Shown here one piece after another: positions 48,717 through 58,791 of a DNA stretch of 64,000 nt (position 1 is its first letter; every line of letters begins with the position of its first letter). Below the pieces are notes generated by a model. The model had not been told where the DNA came from. It saw only the letters and a program-made list of their open reading frames with translations, and did not search any database. The position numbers and the translations under genes were made by a program. Location: contig CATQJL010000001.1 in NCBI GenBank assembly GCA_958299035.1, positions 6,626,284 through 6,690,283 on the forward strand. The letters are read 5' to 3'. The DNA is from Cylicocyclus nassatus (taxonomy: Eukaryota > Nematoda > Chromadorea > Rhabditida > Strongylidae).

Positions 48717-48831
48717 TGGATGATTTCCCGGGACATCCACTTGATACCGCATCCTCGTGATTCTGAGGTAGAAATGAGACTTACCGCCCCCGTTTACATG
48801 AATATAGGGAAATGCTTGCTTGAAACATGGT

Positions 48832-50864
48832 CTCAGACACTTTTTCCGACGGCCCGCGCGCCTTGAGCGTGCGAGCGCTCATGCCTCCCGCCGCCCGTGG
48901 AATAAAGGCACGCGGCTCGCTCGCTGAAGGCGCGCCGCTCGCCCGCTCCTTTGAAAGCGTTGTGGGACCCTATTGTGATACAGATAGCAATCCTTTGATA
49001 AAATTCATATTTTATCATTGAAATACGACCTTATAGCGTTAGATTTATTGCCAAACATGTATACAGGTATAATAATGGCAGATTTATTATCCAAAGACTT
49101 ACAGAACGACATAATACAGAATCAAGCAGAACACAACAGGCAACAACTATAATATCATCAATACCTTTTACGCTAAGCACCCTGTTGAAAACACTAAAGC
49201 ACAGCAGCCATGCTGATAATGAGAAAGCACTTTTAGAGACCGGTAAGAATGACCTGATTGAGCAAAAAAACGGGAATATATGACATTCCAAAATGTGCAG
49301 CCGTACTGTCATGCGATTAGCAATATACCATAGCATGTCGATCCTACCATGCGATTCAAACTGCCGTAAGGACTTTAGCGCGTAGTACGATATCGGATCT
49401 GATAAAGTCATAGAAATAATTTGTATGTTTTTATCAAAATCAATGTACTCGTACTTACGTAGTAGACCGCTTCGTTAGACTCTGGGCGATGCATCTTCGA
49501 CAAAATTAGAAGGGCTGCCCTGTCAATGTGCAAGATTCCGTTTTCAACACATTCATGAAGTGAACTAGGCAATGGAAGAGGCCAAACTCCTCGTAGAGGA
49601 GTTTCAACATGAAACTCGCGTCTTTCGTACACGTTACCTGAAAAAAACAAAGCCTAGGAAACATAACAGAAAGGAAAAAAAGCAAAAGCTATGGACCTTG
49701 TGAAACTTCTAATTCCATCTGGATATTGAGGGAGCACCTTCGTCTTCGACAACATTTTCCACAAAAGCATTCTCTCTACTGAAAACGAAACTACTAGAGG
49801 TAATAAAACCAGATAACAAACATACCCAGTAAGACATGGTGGAAAAACAGGTCTAGGCTTCGCATACGTTTGTGGTCCTCCAGATTTACGCTTGAGACTG
49901 ACCGCGGCCCAATTCTCTTTCAAAATATTGTAATATCAAGAAAAAACATAGCAAACAACTCTGGCGATGGCACCAAAAAATCACTCCGCACGAAAACGTC
50001 TCCCTGCATAGTTACGGTGGGGTCAAGATCACAAATCGGCAAATGTATCTTCCCCTATGCTTTGCTTAGGCAAAAGCCGCATCAGGGTATAGCGCACGGC
50101 GGTGGTCGTGGGTGCAAAACTTCACGATCGTCCGAATCGCCGTACATCCTTTTCAGGCAGAACTACGTTTTACACCCGTTACCGTGTAGCTACCGTAATC
50201 CGAGAAAATGACGCTAGTTTCAAAACCAATGTGATATTTAGCATCACAGCGGGCCGAATAAATCCTCTGGACCAAGTTTCGGGCAAATCTATGATTTTGA
50301 CCCCCTACCGTATACCTACCGTAACCCTAGGGGAGGCGTTTTCCTGCGGAGAAAGGTGATATTCATGATCAAACGTCAGATAACCCCTCTGGGCCAAGTC
50401 TGAGCGAAATCCATGACAGAAAAATCTGGGGCCCGGATAGCCGAATAGCGGACGCAATACGGACGCTAAGATGCTACGGTAGGGAGCGCATGGATGACAA
50501 TGACTGTGCAAATGTGAACCAGAAAAAACTTACAAAGAATGGAGACGATTAGCCGGCAAAACGGACAAGAAACCAACGATGCGATAACAAATGCAACCTC
50601 CTACGGCTAACAACGAATTCAAAATGATGCTTACGCGTCTTGTTAAGTTACATGTTCGTTGTTCTTACATAATTGTTGATGGCGCGCCGCTCGCCCGGTC
50701 ACTCAAGATGGCGCGCCGCCCGTCGAAGGCAAGGCGCGCCGCTCGCACGGCAGGTTTCGATGGCGCGCCGCCCGTCGGAAACGATGCCACGCCCACAAAT
50801 CTAGGCGCGCCGCTCGCACGGTAGGCTCATGAAAGCGCGCGGGCCGTCGGAAAAAGTGTCCGAG
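48832..50864. mobile_element. Putative 2-kb CTCAGACA-terminus element, GGCGCGCC family
   Basis: The left end at 48832 is CTCAGACACTTTTTCCGACG, then GCCCGCGCGC. The right end at 50864 is GCGCGCGGGCCGTCGG, then AAAAAGTGTCCGAG, its inverse over about 30 bp. Neither half shows its own second terminus. Inside each end is a GC-rich array of the palindrome GGCGCGCC with GCTCGC(C/A)CG spacers (48850-48960 and 50679-50830). GT lies on both outer flanks. The approximately 1.7-kb middle includes coding-like exons on the minus strand (49310-49920). Two independent solo ends are the alternative. Confidence 0.55.
49310..49920 (-). CDS. Cluster of coding-like exons, unrecognised
   Basis: Minus-strand segments in order: 49918-49826 (PRSVSSVNLEDHKRMRSLDL, then FFHHVLL); 49778-49697, joined in phase (VERMLLWKMLSKTKVLPQYP, then DGIRSFT); about 49637-49455 (REFHVETPLRGVWPLPLP, then SSLHECVENGILHIDRAALL and ILSKMHRPESNEAVYY); and from 49398 (PISYYALKSLRQFESHGRID, then MLWYIANRM). 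The first two join cleanly. The third needs an alternative acceptor. I do not recognise the protein. It lies wholly between the two ends of the putative 2-kb element, so it is either a host gene carrying insertions or captured or transposon-encoded sequence. Confidence 0.4.
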
Positions 50865-51079
50865 GTAAACCTTCATTTTCTTAGAGAACGTAAACAAATC
50901 AATAAATCGATAAAAGGACCCAACAAATCGCTGTAAATAATAGCCTATCATCCGCACATTTGCGCACTCGAAAACATGTGCAAAGCTTCGGCTCAATTCG
51001 TTGAGTGGGACTCGTTTCTATAATGCACTCCAAACTGCCAATGAGTTTTATTTATATGTAAATAAGAGATATTTTACAG

Positions 51080-51698
51080 AAACAAATACAAGGAGCTTTG
51101 TTGTGTTGCGAGGACGATTACTGTAACGAAGTTGATGAGCCAGTTTTTTCGGTACTTGGATGGTTTGATAGCTAGCCCATGGCCAAGAACAAACATTGCT
51201 TTTTAGCAAGTTCGACTCGCTGAAGAATCAGAAAGAGAATTTAAACACGCTCTACCGTATCTCATCGTACTTCTACTAGTTACCATAACTATTGTGCCAA
51301 TAATGACTAGTCACTTGGAAGACCGACGCAAGGAAAGTCTTAAACGAGCCGAAAGAGCGCAATTTATCGACCAGCTGCCAAATGCTCTTCCATTATTAGT
51401 AAGAAGAAACTAGAATCCGAAAAGAAAGGGGTTTTCTACTTTTCAGGAAATAAACAAGTACTTTTCGATCAGTCCTAACTTTTCGTCGCTCCGTAGACTA
51501 CACGACACGCTGCGCTACTTTAACCAAGCTTACAAATTTCCGGTGGTACGTTTCATGATGGCAAGATTTGTTGATGCCACCAAAACTAGTTTTCTTTAGA
51601 ATGAAACCATCGAAGACCAAGAGGCAAATATGTTTTTAGAAGTTCATACTACACAGCAAGATGCGACCGTCACTAAAAGAGTTTGTTTACTTGATTGA
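51080..51698 (+). CDS. C-terminal half of a Ly6/activin-receptor-type membrane protein
   Basis: Exons 51080-51151, 51207-51398, 51447-51545 and 51600-51698 all join in phase 0 with clean GT/AG borders (acceptors TTTTACAG, CTTTTTAG, TTTTCAG, TCTTTAG) and end at TGA. The first exon encodes QGALLCCEDDYCNEVDEP: CC-x3-YCN is the closing motif of three-finger (Ly6/uPAR or activin-receptor ectodomain) folds. Exon 2 carries one membrane helix (ALPYLIVLLLVTITIVPIM) and then a basic stretch (EDRRKESLKRAERAQF). The rest is a cytoplasmic tail of about 80 residues with no kinase. The signal peptide and first disulfide loops must be in 5' exons before 51080, which I did not find. The topology is inferred as type I. 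Confidence 0.62.
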
Positions 51699-52144
51699 AT
51701 GAATAATAGTCACATGTTCAGAAGCTTTTTAGGTTCGTCGTAAAGTACAAACGAAATTTTCCTCCTTAGCTATGAAAATGGTCGAGCATGGCCATATGAG
51801 TTCGATTTTGATCCAACTGAGGTAGGTGGTAGGAAGTTTTGGAAAAAGATAGTAGTAGCTCTCTCTCGCAAAAAAAACATATGCTACCGTAATCTCAGAG
51901 ATTCTATACAGATAGAAGGAAGACACAGAGGTGTCCACGCAAATCAAGATTTTTTTCAAATATCAACTGAGGAGCCCAAACAAAGTCATTGTCCAGGCAG
52001 CAGCTTATATCATCTATTCGTGGTCGAAAACTTCGAATTAAAACTCTCGCCCAAACCATATACGCGATGCTGATTTGTCAGTTCGCAAGAGCACGGTACT
52101 GGGCTCGCGTTTATAGTCGTATTTTGCGTCTGAGGGATTGAATC

Positions 52145-52435
52145 TTACTGTTGCGGATCCGCGATGCAGAACAGCTCCTCGGAATAGTTGCCGGGAGCGC
52201 TGTATGCTGCATCACCTGTCGCGCCTTTCGTAATCGCCGCAAGACCACTCCGGCAGAAAATGCGGCCGAGTGGCGAGGTATATGAAGCTGCGCGTGGAAC
52301 CTTCGCCTCTTCAACTTCGTTTTCGCTGTTGGTTGTACTCTTATCATAATTAGCCCCGTTTTCAACATCTCCAGCATGCGAGGATTTTACATTGAGCCTT
52401 TGAGCTTGAAGATGTTTTGTGTATTGGAGGTGCAA
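52145..52435 (-). CDS. Coding-like segment, unrecognised
   Basis: The minus-strand frame reads NSENEVEEAKVPRAASYTSP, then LGRIFCRSGLAAITKGA and NYSEELFCIADPQ, followed by a donor-like GTAAGA. It has protein-like composition with two cysteines. No start, partner exon or family was identified. Confidence 0.3.
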   Translation of the reverse strand: MHLQYTKHLQAQRLNVKSSHAGDVENGANYDKSTTNSENEVEEAKVPRAASYTSPLGRIFCRSGLAAITKGATGDAAYSAPGNYSEELFCIADPQQ

Positions 52436-52844
52436 TAGCGCGAAAAGACTTAGGGTTTTCGTATTAGTTAATATTAAACGCTGAGGGAGTGGAGCTGAAG
52501 TCGCGCCGTTCTAGTTGGACCAGGACTTCTTGCTGAGGACTCTGGGGGAGAAGTCCAGGCGATTTCATGTTGATTGACTCTGTAATGCATCTGCAGCACG
52601 GGACTACGCGGCTCGTTCCGTGTTATAATTCTTGATCATCTATCTAAGGTCCTGGTTTGGTAATTTTTGTGTATATTTTTGAACAAGCTGGCATCCCAGG
52701 TTCCTCGTTCTGAAGCCTCCAACTTGACCTCTAATGCAGCAAAATTTACCCTTTTTTTGATTGACGCGTCTTGGGTTCGCTTCCTATCGTCCTTACCGTA
52801 TCTTGATGACCAGCAGATCAAAATGAGTTTCACAGCTCATCCTT

Positions 52845-53966
52845 CATACATACATATCATCGGCTCACAGATTGGTGTGGAGGTGGAGCGACGAGCGCGT
52901 CTGCGTACCGAACATCTTAACATACGCCAAAAAGATCAGCTGTAGCGTCATGGCCGCTGGAGTCGTATTTTTCTTTGCTTCCTTCACTGAAATCACATCA
53001 GACGAACGCATTAAGTTTTTCCATGTTTTTTTTTGTACCTAAAAGCGGTTGTTCACTAATTTGCGGACGCTGTGAACTGGCATTTATTACCGAGTCATCC
53101 TTTTTGCATTTTGGTTTGCATTTTGGACTTATTTCAGTTATTTTTGTCATTAGTATTGTATCAGTCTCATCATTTTTTCTCTTGACGTTGTGGTCGTTCG
53201 TAATCGCTGTGGTGAACACATGTTCCTGTTGTATTGTACTTTAACTTCTGCACTGATCCTGGAAATAGGTTTTTTTTTTCAGGGGCAGCATTACAGCGTA
53301 ACCCTTGTCAATCCAATCCACTCCCAGTCAACAACTACAGTTCGTGAAGTTGTCATTGCTCAAAGTAATCAAATTTGCATTAATCTCTTCACAGTAGTGC
53401 AAGAGTGATGGAGAATGACAGTGAGGATGACAGTGCATGCAAAGAATTGGACACGAACACAGACAAAAAGAGCATCACATGCATGCATGATTCTTAGTGG
53501 AAGCATGCTGAATAAAGAAGAACGAAGAAAACAAAGAAGTAATTCGATGGACTTAAATAACTCACCAATATGCTACTTCGTTATCTGCAAAAAACAAAAG
53601 CAGGATTCACCACAGCGATTACGAACGAGATGAGACTAATACAACACTAATGACAAAAATAACTGAAATAAGCCCAAAATGTAAAAAGGATGACTCGGTA
53701 AGAAATGCCAGTTCACAGCGTCCGCAAAGTGAACAACTGCTTTCAGTTACGAAAAAACACGGAAAAACTTAATGCGTTCGTCTGATGTGATTTCAGTGAA
53801 GGAAGCAAAGAAAAATACGAAGAAAACATAAAAAGAGCCAGATTATGTCTCCAGCGGCCATGACGCTACAGCTGATCTTTTTGGCGTATGTTAAGATGTT
53901 CGGTACGCAGACGCGCTCGTCGCTTCACCTCCACACCAATCTGGGAGCCGATGATACATACATTTA
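52845..53966. mobile_element. 1.1-kb foldback element
   Basis: The left arm from about 52845 (ATACATACATATCATCGGCT, then CACAGATTGGTGTGGAGG) is the inverse of the right arm ending near 53966 (CCACACCAATCTGGGAGCCG, then ATGATACATACAT). Arms of about 350-400 bp include CAGCTGTAGCGTCATGGCC and its complement. The loop is about 53245-53610. The stretch MFTTAITNDHNVKRKNDETD read from the left arm recurs in broken form in the right, so the arms were once one duplicated segment. No transposase domain is recognised. Confidence 0.7.
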
Positions 53967-54627
53967 TTCATCCTCAGCGGTTATATAATTAATACCGCGA
54001 TGTTTCCGTTTATGGCTTGAGTTGGGCGACTTCGACTTCGATCGTCTTCGATGAAAAGAATTCATTTGTTCGTGCCAACCAGCGCATTCTCGTGACATTG
54101 CGATCTTGGTCCATAACTTCTCGACCAAGTAGACGCAGTGGACGAGCCAAGGTTTCTTCCACCTTGTCTTCTTGATCCTATCCTTGGTGACGGTATACGT
54201 CAGAACTAAAGCTAGCCGACCGTTTGAGGGAAGGATGAGGAGAGAAGTGCATCTTTCATAACTATGAGAAATGTGGACAAACACACAAAAACACAGATTT
54301 TCTGCTTTATATATAGAGAATATAGAGATATTTCTTGTTTGTCGCGCGCAGTTCATAGGTTGGGCCAGCGTAGTGAGGACGCGCCGACGTCGGTCGTGGA
54401 CGCGTAATATCTTACGGTATAGGTTTAGCGGAGCAGGGTAGTCGAGCACACCGCTAGGGGTGCTACGAACCGAAACCATCTAACCGCAACACATACGGCG
54501 TGCCTCCTGGGCAGTGACCTATTCAATTACTCCCGATTGGATCAGAAGAAACTCTACTCCAAACTGGGTCAGATGAAACCCAAGTGCTCAGCCTAGGCAT
54601 TGATTTTGAGTCATAGTGTAATTCAAA
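53967..54627. other. Intergenic, upstream of the PP1-like gene
   Basis: A minus-strand open frame of 171 codons (54479-53964) lacks any domain or splice context and overlaps the foldback boundary. No promoter motif stands out. The missing 5' exon of the PP1-like gene should lie here or further left. Confidence 0.35.
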
Positions 54628-54681
54628 ATGGAGACACTTGATTTAAAGTTTTCGAAAGTAAGTGTAAATGTAGACTTTTAG

Positions 54682-57600
54682 GTAGGAGATCTATTTGACT
54701 CAGTGGCACAGTTGCTTGCCAGAGAACCCAGTCTACTCCAACTGGCTTCAGATGTCTGGATATATGGAAATATTGATGGGAGCTATGCGTACGTTTATAA
54801 CTTGTTTGTATTTAGGAGTTTTAACATTTCAAAAATTTGAAAACAATAGTGTGTTAACCAGTCACAGCCTCTGAACTTTGATTTATATTCATCCATCCAC
54901 TTCATCATGCAATCTTAATAAACCGAAAACTTTACAAAATCTTCAGTTTTAATCAAAACCCCTGTTTAAGATACCTGCATCTTTGAAATACATAGGACGA
55001 CTCTCTCTCATGAAATAATTGAACTTTACATAAAAAGAACAAACTTTCAAGAAGTAATTCATCAACCTACCTTCTTTATCTAACTCCATTGATCATTTTC
55101 TCATTTTCTTCTAAGAACTTTTTGTTCCCCACATTTTTCAATCAAGATAATAAATTGCCCAACATCACGTACATAGTGTTGCAGTTGTTTGAAAAAACGA
55201 AAAAAAGCGATCTCTGTTTCAGCACCGTTTATCGATGGTTGCACTCAAATGGATGGCCTCCAAAGAGGAAAGTTCTGTTTTTGGGCGGCTATACAGCAGA
55301 TGGAAAATATTATTCGTTAGAAACAATAACACTGTTGTTTGCACTGAAGGTGAGAAAAATCGAAAGTTCAAGAAAAAGAAGTATTGTTAAAACTTCGACA
55401 AAGAAGTTCTTGGAAAAAAAACTGCAAGGTTCAAATGTATCATGACCGGAAAAATGAATTAACTAAAGCATAGTCTACAAGGATCACATACCATTTGATT
55501 CAACTGGCTTCGGGAAGGCGGGGCTTCGTGACCTATCAAGACTGGGCAGTGATTAGAGAGTACTCGCGCGAGAGAGACGCAGGTGCGTCGCGGGCGCGAG
55601 CGACCTCAATTAGGTCACAACTCCCCGCCTTCCTGAAGCCAAGCCAGTTGAATCAAGGTTATGTTGGTCATCGAGCCCAAGTAAAGTCATTGCGCACAGT
55701 ACCTGTGTGCTTACGGTGGGTATACGGTACACAGGGCAGAGATTACGGATCTGCAGCTTTTATGAGACCTAGTATGGTGCTAAAAATGCTAGAAATATCA
55801 AGACTGATTTGTTAGGACCGATCATAGGTTGAGTAACTAATCAGAAAAGAAAAGTTAATAAAAAGAAAGGCCAAAAGAAGAACAAAGAAAAGAAAAGCCG
55901 GCTCAAAACGCCAACAATATTTGTGAGTGGCATGTGGAATCACCATACCTACGAGCAGCACTTCAAGCATGGTTACAGTTTCATTTACCATGTCTACCGT
56001 AATACCACAAGTGCCACTGTGCAAATTGAGCAACATCACTAGCAGGTCTAATAGCCATTTTAGACAAGAGTTTATCAATATATATTTGTTGAAGTCTTGC
56101 AAAGGTTTTATATGATTCTCATTACAGAAACAAATGCCCAATCATGTCTATCTACTACGCGGCGCTTCGGAGGTTTACCCTCTCGACATCGAGGTAGCAA
56201 GAAATAGTGTTAACTTTTTGTACAACGCAATTCTGTTCCACCTTTTTAGGGCCGTTTCTCTCGTCGAGTCACGCTATGCCTAGCAGGAGTAATCCAGCGT
56301 GCTTGTGGCTATCTACCTCTTGCGGCTACCGTTGCTGACACAATATTCTGCTGCCACGGCGGGATTACACCGAGAGTAAGTTTTGTCGCACACACTTTCA
56401 TGGTGTTTTTTGATCAGGGACTAAAGAACGCATATTATGTTGACGATAATGTACTGCATGACATCGATAAACACAACGAGTTATTTGCTCAAATGTTTGA
56501 CTTTTGATGGCGTGCATACGGATTTGCACACCGGTAGTTTTTGGTTCTTTGGTATTGGTCCTGAAATTTCTAGATATTAAACTTGAAAGAAATAATTGAG
56601 ATAGTCAAGCAAAATTATTGCAAACCGTAGTGATGGCTCAAGGCATTTGCTAGTAATAATTCAGTGCGGCACACGATACTGAGTCGTGGCAGTAGCACAC
56701 TAGCTCCGAACAGCCTAGTTGTTTTGTCGGTAACTGTAGATATACGGTAGAAGAACAAAATAACGGACTACCTTGGAACTTCGCACATAAAGAGATGTTT
56801 AAGCATGGGTATAGCGTGACTAAATGCAAGCAAGCCTCGATGTAAGGCTCCACAGTAGGTACAGGATTTGATAAACCGTAATTCAAAAAGCCTGCCATCC
56901 GGGAGGGACAACAGGTCCTTGCTTTCATTAAAAAAATCAGCCAGATTTGTGGCTTTTATTCCTTACATACTTAGAACCCAACAAAAAGCGCTCTAAAATG
57001 TTGGGTAATGGTACAACTTTGTTTGCAGATGACCAAACTTAGCGACATTATGGACATTCGTCGACCTATTCACCATGTACGCAAAGGGACCGTTGCAGCT
57101 GATTTGATTTTTAGTGTAGTAAGTAAAACTTCAGGACTCATACCTGGTAAGTCTTAGACTCTAGAACAGTAGTTTGCACCCTTGAAAACCTCCTATTAGG
57201 TGCTCGTGGCCGTCGTTTCAATCCAATGTGTGATGAGACCGAGCAGGTGCTGAGATCTCTTGGGATGGAAATGTTGATAAGAAGCCGAAATCCTGTAAAA
57301 CAAGGCTATCAGGTAGGATTTTGGGTGCAAATATATAGAATACAAAAAAGCGCTGCTCTTCGAATTGTGTGTAATGATATTGTCCGAATGCATCAGACAA
57401 CCCTAAAATAGTATTGTTCTAATCTGTTATGAAAGCATAGCAAGAGCTTCGAAATCCTGCGAAGACATTCTAAGTTAAGTCCTTATTGCACACTTAAAAA
57501 CATATGCTACCGTAGTCCAGCGCGACTGAAAGGCAGAGACATAAGAAGGCAATATCAATGCGCATCGAAAAAGAGAACAGTTTTAGCAGTCATGTCGCGC

Positions 57601-58752
57601 CCTAAGCAAACGCGCGCGAGCTTATGGTAGCATACTGTAGGGTGCAAAAGAACTATATTCTTTGAAATTCGCTTTCTTGATTCGCAATACCCTGATGGGT
57701 ATTGCGAATCAAGAAAGGGAGTTTTCAAATGAAGGTTCGAATGACGCTTGCTCCAAAAAATTATTTTTTTAATAAAACCTCTTTTAGATGATATCCATAA
57801 TAAGATAACTTTACAGTCTTTTGGCGCTAGAACTATCTCTATCTGGTCTGCACCCGGTGAATCAAACTGCAAAGCTGGAGCGGCAATACATGTCAACTGC
57901 TCAAAGGTTCTCACTATCGTGAAGATGTGCGAGTTTGGCACATTTACAAAGGAACAGAGTAAGTAAACATAATACTTTTATCTATCGAGGGGGGGGGGGG
58001 AGAAGGGGGAAGGGGGGAGGAACGTAGCAAAAAATGTACTAACGTTGAGATCTTTGCCGATCTTTACTGTTCGCCATGCTTGCCTAAAGAAATGTTTAGT
58101 ACTGTGATTCTTGTGAACTTCATCAGAGCGAACTGGCGATGAACAAACTTCAGAACAATAACTTTTTGCGTTCTCCCAGATTCGATTACCCGTTGCCAAA
58201 TTCAAATCGGCGACTTTCTTCCCTAAATCTGTCGCGTACTTACTTTTTGACAAGAATACATGATTTCCAAGATTCTTGTAAGTCGTTACAGCCAAAGTGT
58301 CGCCCTTTGCCTATACTAATACTGTTACCTTCCATAGAAGTTCAGAGAAAGTGCACATATTTTCTCAAATAAAGTGCGTTTCCACCCTAAAACAGCTGAT
58401 CGATAATTAATCGTATTTCTTTACAACACCAGATGTCCAAATTAGGACGACAAGATCAATATTACTGTGGGATTACGCTAGTCGCACAGCATGAGCGCGA
58501 TTTCATTGACAGGCTATAACTTATATGTTGTGCAGAATGATAATCTAGTAAGGTGATTATAAAGAATCCACCGTAACCATACCGTACTCATTTCGGGATT
58601 CGCAAAGTAACACAGTTAGGCTTGTAAACGACGAGGCTCAAAAGACGTGATGTCCTGGCTCAGTGGCGTACCGAGGGGGGGAGGCGCCCCCCCCCCCCCG
58701 AAAATGGGTCGCGAAATTTTTGAAAGTTACTTATCTTATATATAAAGCTGAA

Positions 58753-58791
<39 letters not shown>

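Noticed and set aside
53964..54479. 171-codon minus-strand open frame
   Set aside because: It has no recognisable domain, overlaps a foldback boundary and shows no splice-consistent neighbours; chance is the simpler explanation.
55905..56040. Candidate phosphatase exon containing WNHHTYEQHF
   Set aside because: It seemed to match the GNHE motif, but the exon at 56128-56193 (LLRGASE) fits the phase, position and alignment better, and this stretch ends in an in-frame stop.
57141..57146. A 12-base micro-exon (DSYL) in the PP1-like gene
   Set aside because: Reading straight through 57029-57146 keeps the frame and joins the next exon in phase, so no micro-exon is needed.
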